DNA from: Bolinopsis microptera
Lineage: Eukaryota; Ctenophora; Tentaculata; Lobata; Bolinopsidae
Assembly (NCBI RefSeq): GCF_026151205.1
Contig: NC_087072.1
Coordinates: 25,571,799-25,635,798 of the forward strand
Direction of reading: 5' to 3'
DNA: 64,000 bases
Position numbers and translations under genes: made by a program. The number at the start of each line of letters is the position of its first letter. Position 1 is the first letter of the stretch. The notes below the pieces were generated by a model. It was not told the DNA's origin. It searched no databases and saw only the letters and a list, made by a program, of their open reading frames with translations. This document shows positions 46,735 through 58,413 of this stretch, in pieces.

Positions 46735-47260
46735 CCGCGGCGGGTCATACAGCGTATGACAACCCGGCGCGCGCTACTTCGTAGCACTTGCCGTCGAGAA
46801 GAAAGCGGCGCGCGCTACGTTGAAGAAATTTAGACGAGTAATATCCGTCAATGGGTTTGTATGTTTATAACCTACCAGGACGCGCGCAGAGTTGGACTCG
46901 TCGACAAATATCGGAACAAATATTTTACGAGTATCACCCGTTAATCAATGGGTATAATTAATCAAATTTTACATTTTAATGTTTAAATTACTGTCAATTC
47001 TATACTTCAATTAATGTCACTTGTTTTATTTTTATTGACGATGTCAACCCTTCGAGATCGTTGGTCTGCGAAGCAAAGCAACGTTCTGCGTTGTTGGTTG
47101 TAGTGCGATGCACTACTGGGTCGCGCCGCGCATATTCTCGCAACCTTCCGTAGATCGGCGAGATGCACCACTGGGGCTCGCCGAGCTACTAAAAAGGATT
47201 GACATTGTGAATCAACGTTCTGCGAAGCAGAAATTATAGTTCTCGTTGACTGATGTTACT
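46735..47260. repeat. GC-rich dispersed repeat, copy 2
   Basis: Shares CGCGGCGGGTCATAC, GTATGACAAC, GCGATGCACTACTGG and a terminal GATTGACATTGTGAATCAAC with copy 1 at 33415-33980. It includes short dyads such as GCTACTTCGTAGC. Not coding. Confidence 0.6.
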
Positions 47261-48024
47261 CGAAGCGGCGACGTCCTCCAATTTTTCTTTAAATCATAAC
47301 ATTTAAGGTCGGCTTACAGGAATTTCTAATTTTTATTATAAATACTGTTGAAAATTTGTTGCATCAATTGCATTTTTGTATTGATCACTTTATTTTACAA
47401 TATTGAAAATACTTCAAATAACTTTTTACATCAAAATGTCTTATCAGCTATAAAACGTCTTATCAGCTAGTTAAAACATTCTGCCACCTTATGTTAGGTG
47501 TTATTGATTTGAAATTGATCTTTAGGAACTAATCTATATAATGTCTTAGTAGACAGAGGCAACTTCTGTGTCAGATATAGCTTTGGAGGGAGTAAATTAT
47601 ACCGAGACATAGAATATTTGCATAATAAAGGAGGATCATGATAAATAACTTGACCATTTCGACCACCAATGTCCTATTGTGAGTTGGTATTAACAACAAT
47701 TATAATTATTAGTATAGATTAAGACAATTGTAATTCTTTACATTACACATGTAATTGTACTCCTACAAGTTCTAAGGTCGTTTGGTAAGAATACTCCTGA
47801 TTTATTATTAATGAATGAATTATGAATTTAATCCTCAATAATATCAATCTGGTAAATTAACCGCAGGATAATTGTAACCATCTAATAATGACGTTCTTGG
47901 CACACCTCTGGGTGTGCATTAATGAGTGTGTTGCCTCGAAGCAGTAAAGTAGAGTAGTAGATGCAGTAAAGTAGATGCTAAAAATGATGGTATCATCATT
48001 ATATCTGATTTTGCCCGTCACAGC

Positions 48025-48185
48025 CAGTGGCGTAACGTTGCCTGTTGGCGCCCCCGCCGAAAAAGCGCCCCCCTGTTGGCACCCCCTCCCCTGTTGGTGC
48101 CCCTCCCTAAAATTGAACAAATTAGGTGATTTTAGAGAATACGTCGGTAAAATCTCTAAAAAAGTGTGTACAGAGCAAAACATTA
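48025..48185. mobile_element. TIR element with GCGCCCCC blocks, copy B (left half)
   Basis: Begins CAGTGGCGTAACGTTGCC and continues through TGTTGGCGCCCCCGCCG to an AATTGAACAAATTAGGTGAT core shared with copy A (45200-45476). No right terminus was found, so it is truncated. It ends almost exactly where the large inverted repeat begins. Confidence 0.55.
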
Positions 48186-48843
48186 CAATATATTTGGAAA
48201 CAAACCACACTCCTAGTTAAACATCCCACACAGTCACGGAAGTGTGTTATGACGCACAGCACCTGTTTATTATGACGTTATTTAATATGGGATGGGAGTC
48301 CAGTATTTTGTACCGGGATTGACAGGGCCGTGTAAGTAAAGTTTGAAGAGTTTTACTGTTGAATCATGCTACGTGGTGCGACTGAATCGTTTCAGGCAGT
48401 TAGATTGGAAATAAAGGTGAAGAAAGTGTGTTTTTCAGTATCGAATAACGTATAAATTATAACAAAAAGGCGTTTTGATTTCAGAGATTATTAAGTGTAA
48501 CACGTGTAGTTCCTGGCAAATGTTCAGTATTGTACTTAATTTTGGTGAGAAGTTTCTTTTCAGTATCGCATATTATCCTAAATTCGATCAAAAAGGCGTT
48601 TGATTTCTGAATTATTCAGGTTAAACACCTGGCAGATTCTCAACGGAGAAGTCTTGTACATAATTGTAAAAGTAATAATAGAATTTGTACGGTTACATCT
48701 CGTATTACCGAGAGAATTTCTACACTTATCAATTAAATCTCCGACAGGTCTGATGAGAGACGGTGGTATGTAATTACGTTACCGGTAGATCAGTTAATCT
48801 CGATAATTATTGATGAAAAGAGTATTATACAGCACACAAGCTT

Positions 48844-49789
48844 AACCCCTGGCAATGCGCAGGGATTATAATTCAATTTTCCCGAGCGACGCGCGGAATA
48901 ATTTATAATAATTCGAGTGCGAAGCACGAGTGATTAGTATGAAAATAACCCCAGACGTGCTTAGCACGAGGGATATTTCTAATAGAACTTTAGCGTGCCG
49001 GGTTATGTGTTTATAAACCGCCTCCGTTTAGTGCTATGGTCCCACAGAATCTGACATTTTACCTTAATGTCTAGCTATATGAGATCTGTAATTGAAAATA
49101 TGAAATTGGAGATAAGGTGACTACCTACAAAATCAATAGTAATACAATGTTACAACTAATGATAGCTATGACATTTTGAAATTGCGTTATATCTAAACAT
49201 TATTCCCTCAGTCAGAACGTGAATGAATATCGGCTAAGTCGTCGAGTTAAGCCTGGCAAGCGATAAAAGGTGGAGTCTAAATCTGTGATATCGAGTCATG
49301 AAGTTCAATCCAATTAACCGACTATATTACATGGCTTATATCAAGACACGACAAAATTAACCGACAAAATAAAATTTAACCGGTCCGAGACAAGTTCTGG
49401 AAACTGTTCCAATACAATTAATGTAAAGTTTAAGTTATGTAAGCTAGTGGTGGTTGGAGTTTTGCCACAGCCTGCAATAAGACCGATAGCGTAGATCACG
49501 TGTATTATAGTTCCATACGTTAAGGCCATAGGTCAAGTTACTTTTGTACCAATGCCGTCGTAGTATTAGTCACTGCTACACATCATCAAAACAAGTGGCA
49601 GTGCGCGAGTTAGAATTCTCGTGATAATCAAAACAAAACAAATCTATGTTGAGCAAATAGGCGGGCGGATTATAGAAACTATGCCCGGGGTTATACATTC
49701 ACGGGAAAAACTAACAGCGGAGCGGATAATCAATAATCTATTTTAGCGGAGCCGGGATATCATAAGCTTATTCTCTCCCGGAGGGGTTT
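48844..49789 (-). mobile_element. Hairpin-rich mobile repeat, copy 2 (left arm)
   Basis: Reverse-orientation copy of the 5617-6543 element: it starts with the hairpin end (AACCCCTGGCAATGCGCAGG) and finishes CCCGGAGGGGTTTAA. The hairpin order is kept but stems carry mismatches. It lies symmetrically to the copy at 52591-53568 within the inverted repeat. Confidence 0.8.
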
Positions 49790-52590
49790 AATAACTTTGT
49801 ACACACAGGGGGAATTGACTAACGGCATGTTGAATGAAGACAGGTTGAGAACTGTGAATATAAACTATATAAAACAATAGGTTTGACAAATGAGCTGCCA
49901 AAAGTTTTTAAATTAAATCATATTTAAGATTACAGCAACACCTTATACCGCATCAAAACAGCGCTATCATACTACACTAACACTATTGTGGAATATATGA
50001 AAATTATGGCTCAATAATAAATACCACGACCAACTGATGAAATTCTCAGATTCTCAGAGTCTACAACCTTAATCATCTGACACCGACGCTTCACTGAAAA
50101 TTGTAAAAGATAAATAAGCAAGCAAATAAGCAATTAAACAGCGGCATGGTGAAAACTTGAGTAATGGAGTAATAAAGGCATGGATAATTGCTCTTTTTAT
50201 ACGGTGGGGGACGTCGTGCGAGGTCAGCCTCTTAGGCAGGCTGGACATCTGAAACGCAAGAAGCACCTACAATCAGCAGTCCCTTGAGAGGTTTACTCAG
50301 GTCTCCATGAGGACGTATGTTAGGGAAGACCACAAACAATTGCTAAAGCCAGATTTAATAAACAAGTTCCGTCAAGAACACGTATTTATTTGGAGGGACG
50401 CCGGAACGGTCAGCCAATGACAAGGTCAGGATTTAGTCAGTGGTAATAGCAACAAGCCGGGTTGTTTTTTGTTAGGGTTTACCTTTTTTAGGAGAACGAG
50501 GAGTTGCCGGATTTGGTTGTAGTAATTGTTATTTGAAGCTGAGTTATGTTATCAGCTGAGCAACAATTCCTGGAAATCTTGTTTGCGTAAAAATAGCCTT
50601 AGTTACGGAGCGTAAAATAGATCAATGCAACTGAATCCACTGAATATGTTGAGTGGAGTCGTGAGAAAATAAGATTGGAAATTAGTTGTTTCTATTTGTC
50701 CCTCTGCTTTTGCGAAACGATCCTTTGCAAACTTTGTTTAAAGTCTACAGTTTTTTCGTAGAACAGGAAATGTTCGTCACATTTCTACGAATTGCGAGAG
50801 AACTTTTACCTTACGAGTGGACAATATTATTAGTGATTGACATAAGTTTCCGGTGATTTAAATTGATTGGAAAACGAAAAAATATGGAAATTTTTAACCT
50901 AAAAACCGTCAACATTTTCGTGACACCCAAATTAATCAAGGTTGTTTGGGATTTTGTTCATCTCCTTAGTTTACAAAATGAAGGGCCTTAACTTACTTAT
51001 GCTCCTGCCAGAGGTATAGAGACCGACAGTTTGTGTTATCTATCCACTAGATGGCAACTAATCCCGAAATTTCACCGGCCATGGCCAATAAGGTTATTGA
51101 CAGAGCTTGCCTGATTTTTAAAGGAACGTGTCCCAATTGTTTTAAAGCAACTCAATGATGCGAATACTAGTGGTTCATTAAATTGTTTGATGAATCAATA
51201 ATTTATAACTTACTATAATTGATGAGAGATTAGATATGAAATCGCGTATAATGAATTCATAATAAAGGGCCTTCTGATCGACGAGATTTCTGAAGCTTTT
51301 GTGAGAATAGCGTAAGAAATTAATATGCGAAAATAAGTATGTTGACCTAAATTTTGAGTAGTCTAAATATGAATTTTTTTTCTGCGAAAAAACCACCGAC
51401 TTTCGTACCATTTAAATAAGTCCGTAAGGTACCTACAGGTTTATTACTAAGGTGAGGTTCGTGTCAACACTATTCTAAAGTACTCGTTACTATAAAACTT
51501 TCTATGTCAAGAAACAGAAATATTCTCTAAGGGAAACGTTCTCTCGCAATTCGTAGAAATGTGCACGAACAGTTTCCTGTTCTATCAACGAAAAAGCTTG
51601 TCAACTTTAAACAAAGTGTTGCAAAGGATCGTTTTCGCAGAAACTTCCGAGGGACAAATTGAATCATAAATTCAATCGTTAGATTTTCTCCGCACTCCTT
51701 AAATATCAGTTGGATTCAGTTCATTGATCTATTTACGCTGGCCGTAACTAAGAGCTATGTTTGACGCAAACAAGATTGTCCGATAATTGTTGGCTCAGCC
51801 CTGCATAACATAATACAGGCTCAACAACCACTTAAAGCAACCAAGTCCCGGGCCAAACTCCCCGCGTCTCTCCCTGTAAAAAAAGGTAACCATCCGGCCT
51901 TGGTTGCTATTACACCTGAACTAACTGGACCTTGCCATTGGCTGACCGTTCCGGCGTCCCTCCAAATAAATACGTGTTCTTGACGGAACTTGTTTATTAA
52001 ATCTGGCTTTACCATTGTTATGTGCCCCTACATACTTTCCCTCACTGGAATGACCTGATTTAACATCTCACGGGACTGTGCTGATGTCTATGGATGCATC
52101 TTGCGTGTCATGTCCAGCCTGCTACAGGTGACCTCGCACTACGTCCCCCACCGTATAAAATGCTCAAATATCATGACCTTTACTTACTCATGCTGTAACC
52201 AAGTTTACCCTTCGGCTGTTTATGTGCTTATTTGCTTGCTTATATCTTTTTTAAATATACTAGGTGATAGCGTTGGTTCCGATGATTATGGTTTACGTCA
52301 TGCCTCTTGAGAATCGGAGAATTTCCTAATTGGTCCGTGTTTATTTGATTATGAGCACATAATTCATAAACCACAATAGGGTTCGTTAGTGTTAGGTAGA
52401 TTAATAGCGCTGTTTAGCTGAGGTATAAGTATGTGCTGTAATTACTTATATGTTAATTTAACACTGGGTTTGGCAGGCGCATTGTCAAACCTATTGTTTT
52501 ATATTCCTTGTTTATATTCACAACTTCGTCAACCTGTTCATTCTCAACATGAGCCGTTAGTCAATACCACTGAGTGGTACAAAAGTTATG

Positions 52591-53568
52591 AAACCCCTAT
52601 CCGGATAGAATAAGATCTGATAATCCCGGCCTCCGCTGCTAAAAAAATTTAAAAATCCCGGTCTCCCGCTGTTATTTATTCGCTCTGATGAATAACCACC
52701 GGCAATAGTTTCTATAGATCCGTCCCCTCTAATGTTGCTCCAACAAGATTTGATTTGAGTCTGATATTCCGACGAGAATTCAACCGCGCACTGTCACGTG
52801 TTTGATGATTTGTTTCACTGACGAACTACTACGACCGCATTGGTAAAAAATTCACTTGACCGTAATGGTGCTTAACGTAAGGAACAGTAAATAAACTTGA
52901 TCTACGGATCGGTCTAATAAGCAGGCCTGGCCAAAAAACTCCACCACACTGCTTACCTTACTTAAACTCTTTCATTAATATGTCTATTGGAACAGTTCCG
53001 GAACTGTCTCGAACGGTTTATACATTTGATTTTTCCGGATAATTTGTCTCGTGTTTGCTATAAGCCATGTATATAGTCGTCTACTTTGATGAACTGCAAG
53101 ACACGATATCATTAGTTAGCTCACCTTTAATCGCTTGCGCTAGGCTTAACTCGACTCCCCTGTACTCGGCGAGATCATTCATCGTTCTACTGAGGAGCGA
53201 ATAATTGTTAGATATAACGCCAATTTCAAATGTCATAGTACCATAGTTTTGGACTATGTATTTACTATGTATTGTGTAGGGTAGTTCCCCCATTTCCTTT
53301 CATATTTTCCATACTGAGCTCATATAGCTAGATATTACATAGAAGTAAAATGTCAAATTGTTTGGACCTACCACTAATCCCGGAGGGTTTAGTACACAAA
53401 AAACACCGGCACGCTTAAGTTATACTTGAAAATAACCTCGCGCTAAAGCACGTCGGGGTATTTTCATAATAAGTCCCTCGTGCTTATCGCCACTCGAACA
53501 TAAAAATTTTTTCTCGCCGCCGCGTCGCGGAAAAATTTGAAATATACATCCCGTGCGCAGCCGGGGTT
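52591..53568 (+). mobile_element. Hairpin-rich mobile repeat, copy 3 (right arm)
   Basis: Same orientation as the 5617-6543 element: AAACCCCTATCCGG at the start, GATAATCCCGGC subrepeats, GCCGGGGTT at the end. It has numerous small indels relative to copy 1, including in the region corresponding to the 93-codon frame, which argues that frame is not coding. Confidence 0.8.
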
Positions 53569-54252
53569 ATTGTTGCTTATAAGTACTGCGTATTCCAAAG
53601 ACTCAAATTTAGCGAGCTTAACTGATCTGGTAACGCTAATTTTATCATCAACTGATCGTTGATTAATTGATAAGCTGATAGCAATTCATTCTCGTGTATA
53701 CGTGTGTAACCGAGTACAAATCTTTTATTAACTTTTTAGCGAAGTTATGTACAGAGACTTCCTCCGTAGAAGAATCTGCCAGGTGTTTAACCTGATATAA
53801 TTCAGAAATCAAAAGCCTTTTAGATCGAATTTAGAGATAAGAGGCGTACTGAAAGAACTGGCTACTTCTCACCTAAACAGTTAATACAATACGGAACATC
53901 TGCCAGGAACTACCAACGTGTTCAAATTTAATAATTCAGCAAATCAAAAAACGCCGTTTTATGATTTACATGTTATACGATTATATCGATACTGAATACA
54001 ACTTCCTCACTTTCATTGTTCCAATCTAAACTCCGCTGACGCGATTTCAAAGTCACACGTAGCAGATGCAAACGAAAAAACTCTTCAGAACTAATACCGT
54101 CCCTGTCCCCGGTACAAATACTCGACTCCATCCATATTAATTAACGGACATTATAAACAGTCTGTGCGTCCATAACACACTTTAGTGGACAGTGTGGGTA
54201 TGGTTTAACTAGGTAGTGTGGATTTGTTTCTCCAATTGTAGTCATTAAAGCA

Positions 54253-54860
54253 ATGGTTTTGTCGTTGTCTTTTTGGATATGTCTCTTTTTCGTTCTGCGG
54301 AGCCCGTGCCTTATCTTGCTGAGTTTTGCGCTGATTTATATGTTTGAAACGATGTTTAATGTTTTGTTAATGGAAGTAAATGAACGCAGAGTGGAGTCGC
54401 TGGGGTAAGCATATTCTACTGACACTAATATCAGTAGCTGTAATAATATCTAACTAACCCTTTATTATACTTTTAGCTACAGACGCCAAAAAGATATGAC
54501 TACGTTTTTGTTCGACGTCGGATTCAGTCGAGAGGGTCAACTCGTGTAAGATTTATTGAAAATAATATTAAAGCTTGTTATACATAATAATATAAGTAAA
54601 TTAATATTAGTAATATTAGAATTTTTAGTGATTATAAATTTTATTGAGCATATTATGAGAAGTAATTATGTTGTGTATATCGTGTTTTTAGTAGCACCCG
54701 AGTCCATTGATTGGCTGATTGCTGAATCCAGCCTTATGACATTCGACCATATTGTCATAATTTTGCACATCCTCTTTGATAACATTCCATATTATTTCAG
54801 ATAAGATATGCATCAGTTGGTCCGACCAGTTTTGACGAATGTCTCCAAACAGGAACCCGT
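54253..54860 (+). CDS. Probable 5' exons of an unrecognised gene
   Basis: Exon A 54253-54404 begins with an ATG and encodes a hydrophobic N-terminus (MVLSLSFWICLFFVLR, then LILLSFALIYMF) before MEVNERRVESLG. Exon B 54477-54545 reads YRRQKDMTTFLFDVGFSREG after a CTTTTAG acceptor, in phase with A (split Gly). Exon C from 54801 or 54807 reads YASVGPTSFDECLQTGTR. The A-B join is in phase. B-C works if the acceptor is after CAGATAAG, or with a GTGTAA donor. It may continue into the exons at 55542-57086, but I could not close the phase between them with confidence. Family not recognised. Confidence 0.45.
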
Positions 54861-55541
54861 ATGAGTGCGCGGGTTGCTTGGGGCGTTAGTTAAAATTTCA
54901 TTCATATTGCGATGTTACATAATTGTTAATAAACAGTAAAACTGTCTTGCTCTATACGGGTATTTCTAATACCGTGCATCACCTGGTTCTTTCCCCCGAA
55001 TGGCCCGGTATTAGAGATTTCACTGTAGTGTTTTTGAACCAGATTCAAAATTAGATAGTGCGATTGAATGGTGGGTTATGTTGGGGATGAGTCGTATAAG
55101 AAGGGGTCATCGAAACTCATTAGCACATAGTACTGTAGTGTTATTTATATCAAGTTAGTCACATGCGGAACATTGCTCCAATAATACAAAAATAAGTGGA
55201 AAAAATCTCACTAATACATGATAGAACTATAGCCCCCAACGGGGTAACCACGCATCCCCAATCATAGCTATTCCAGATTTGAAATCAGTTATCATTGCAC
55301 AATTTGCAGACGCTAAGGCCTAGCTATATTTGTCGGTCACTAATGATGATTGATCTAACAGGTCTCATGCAATCGATGGCTGCGCATCCTTGCACAGTTC
55401 CGGATACATAGTTGACTAAAATATTTTCATGAATTAATATATTTCCTGTATTAATCCTACGACCTCAGATAGCCGCTACGACCACCGGACTGGTTATGAT
55501 AATTGGGCGATAACCACTAACACGCTATCATTGATTTACAG

Positions 55542-57086
55542 CGTAATCATCAAGAGACTATCGAAGAAATCGGTGTACGATTACAGTGTGCTAGGAGGTT
55601 AGTTGTTCATCTCTTGTTATGTTTGGTTACTTAGTTACTATATAACTACAGAAACAACATATGTATGTGGATAAGCATAACTTTCTGTCGGAAATGGTTA
55701 AATTTCCTGTTCTTTTAGGATTGGTTCTGAGGATGGAATTGCAAACATTTCCTGTTCTTCCTCTAAAGTCCGATGTAATGTAAAGTAGTTAGTATCTACG
55801 TCCAACGTTTCAAATAGGTTCAAACGTGACGTCTGACAAAATCTACTGATGTATTGATGTATAGATTTAGGAAGATAATGCTGTAAACAGTTATGTAAAT
55901 TAAAATACAGTCACGGCTCTGGAGATAAAATGTACAGCCATAGTAAAGGAAATACTTAGTAATTTCGCTTACTAGACGGAGACTCACAGACATGTTAGAA
56001 ATAAGTGAAAATCCGCTCCATACACTCCCCAAATTTAACAAAACGATGTTCGTTAATATACATATACCACGTGACGTTCATCAAAGCCACATGACGGTCA
56101 GCAAACGCACTAGACGCATCAAACCACGTAACTAATGAAATCACATGACGATCATCCCTAATGTAGTGATGCGAGCTACAGACAAGTGGCGGTGATGATA
56201 GCAGTTGGGCAGCATCCAAGAGGATTGGACAGATGTGTTAACCAACGCCGCCGACTGACGATTACGCTGACAGGCGCCGGAGATCAGTTAATTAGTAGAT
56301 ATATAATCTCTAATTATCTAACTCATTAGTTTAAGCATTAAATTTAACAGCATGAAGCAGTATGGCGGCAGTCCCTAGGGTATCGGATTGAAAATTGATT
56401 CGTTCGAATCATAAACGCGTTTTCTGAGACGAGCCCGATCTATACACATAGTATGGAATTTTGTGTGGCAGGATTGAAAAGTTGTAAATGCTATAACATC
56501 ACCGGTAAAAATTCAACTGTAACTACAGTAACAATACAACAACCAGGTTCCTGATGTTTGGTTTTACGCTACATGACGAAACAGAAGAGTGCAAGGCCAC
56601 TGACACTGACCCTAGCTCACAGTCACTTAACATACTGGCTAACAGACTGGTGCAGAAGAGAGGAATCCTGCCCGGCTCCGACCTGACACTAAACACCCAG
56701 GTATGTTGCATGAGTCTCAATATATCGCATTAATAGTCTAATTAAACCTCATTTGAAAGGAATTTTACGTGACCCCGCATCCACCTTTGAAGATAATATT
56801 GCAAACTGTAAATAACAATATTGATGTTTTGATTGTGGGCTTCTTGACATTTCGTCTGCCCCGATCCCCGCAAATTACGTAATGTATATCTTGCAAAGAT
56901 CCGATGACCCGGTATCACATGTATCGTCAAAACGACACACTATCTTTATAATCACCAAAGAATAAATGCATCTAACTAATTGTAATGTTTTCACGGTTAG
57001 AGGGCTCAAAAGTTAAATATGAAATAAAAATGTATCCAATATTATTTCAGGTGACAATAAGATTCGATGATAACGGAGACATCTAA
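55542..57086 (+). CDS. Four 3' exons of an unrecognised gene
   Basis: Exons 55542-55597, 55719-55779, 56547-56700 and 57051-57086 join in phase to about 100 residues ending in a stop: VIIKRLSKKSVYDYSVLG, then LVLRMELQTFPVLPLKSDV, then FLMFGFTLHDETEECKATDT through LANRLVQKRGILPGSDLTLN, ending VTIRFDDNGDI. All splice sites are ordinary GT-AG. The second exon's donor (AT|GTAAAG) sits inside an apparent ATG-TAA, so unspliced reading seems to stop there. The leading exon needs an upstream phase-2 donor, possibly from the exons at 54.2-54.9 kb. I do not recognise the protein; it has no signal or membrane segment in this part. Confidence 0.6.
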
Positions 57087-58413
57087 GACCGGTTGAGAAC
57101 CACACAGTGGTGCTGTCTACCCAGCATGATGCTCAAATTAACGCAGGTTCAACTGAGGAATGACATCATTTCAAGATTATGTAACTGATGTGAAGACTTT
57201 TTGACATGGGCTCTATCTTGGTATTGGATACCTTGATAATCTTCACAATATATAAACCACTGTTTTGACAGCTGCTATTTACTTACACTGGCTGCAGAGG
57301 GTCGTGCCCCTTGCTCGGCCCTAAGTTGTGGTAGTTTAACCACAATTTAACCACAGCTACACCGCATTTTTATGTAATCTAAGTATCATTTTAAACTAAT
57401 GCTGTAAGATAGCATGACACCTGTCCATGGAAAGGACCATGGAAAGAGCCAAGATGCAGCAGATGCTGCCCAATCTTACTTTACTCCAAAACCACAGTTG
57501 TAATCAACTATAATCAGAATCATGATTCTCCAAAATGTTACTCTTACCTCATTCACAGAAGAAGCCGGATGTAATAATCAATAATTAAACTGATCTGTGT
57601 ACTTTTGTTAAAACTTTCTAAGGCTACACCAGCGATATTATTCAAGAATGTACCTAACAGCTCACTAAAAATGTATCAGAATACGTACACTCCAATTTCA
57701 TCTCGCAATACCAATTGAAAGGCATTACACAAAACCTATTAAAATTAATTGTAGGAAACCAACACCTACGCTATCCTCCTCTGGTCTACCTCGCCAAGAA
57801 TTCATTAATTGCCAATTTGACGGCTGTATACATCCCATCAAGCACCTTGTATGTACTGTGTACTGTACAACTTGACTACATTGTATCCACTGTAATATTC
57901 AGTACATCTAATCATTGCATGCTTCGTTGATCTCTTGAAAACAACAGTGTCTGCCGAAGTTTCGATATTTTAGCTTCTGAGGAATTCTGGGTGATACGGA
58001 AAACAAAATCTCGTGGTTTTGAGCACTGCCCAGTTTAACCGACCAGTCTCATCAAATGTCTAGTCAAAAGTAGAAAGTTGACCCGTAGTGACGCTCCTAG
58101 GCGCAAATCTCTGATGTGAGATATCGTGAAATTAATATAGTTGCATGAAATTAATAAAGTTGTTGTGTTTTTAAAGCAAACTTTTCCTGGTTGGTAGATT
58201 TCCTTTATCATCGAATTCCCGTTGCTATAGGGGATTCCAGAACATTCAAACATTTCAAATACCAAGCGTCAATCATCTCCTCTCGTGCGAAAATGTCTGA
58301 ACAATATCGATATTGAGTAAATTCCTTTATTTTCAAGAATATTCTACAACCTTCTCGCTCAACAACCTTCTCGTTCTAACACTAATACTATTTGCAGGCC
58401 TCTGAAGCAGGAG
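57087..58413. other. Intergenic or 5' region of the next gene
   Basis: No supported exon. The 72-codon frame at 57715-57930 lacks splice context. An acceptor (CTATTTGCAG) at 58397 opens the first supported exon of the downstream gene, so an upstream non-coding or short coding exon for it may be hidden here. Confidence 0.4.

Larger units (their letters stand above)
48190..54235. repeat. Large imperfect inverted repeat, arms about 2.7 kb, 0.65-kb centre
   Basis: The left arm 48190-50850 pairs with the right arm 51500-54235 in opposite orientation. Matching landmarks: AACAAACCACACTCCTAGTT (48203) with the reverse complement of 54215-54235; GTGTGTTATG (48243) with CATAACACACTTTAGTGGAC (54172); the nested mobile repeat in both arms; GCCGGAACGGTCAGCCAATG (50400) with CATTGGCTGACCGTTCCGGC (51937); AATTGCGAGAGAAC (50788) with GTTCTCTCGCAATT (51540). 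The arms differ by frequent substitutions and indels. The centre does not pair. Confidence 0.85.
47261..54252. other. No gene supported; built of repeats
   Basis: From 48190 to 54235 the segment is an imperfect inverted repeat (listed separately). 47261-48024 is plain AT-rich sequence. The unpaired centre at about 50850-51500 contains one 77-codon minus-strand frame (51411-51178) that I cannot assign. Confidence 0.5.
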
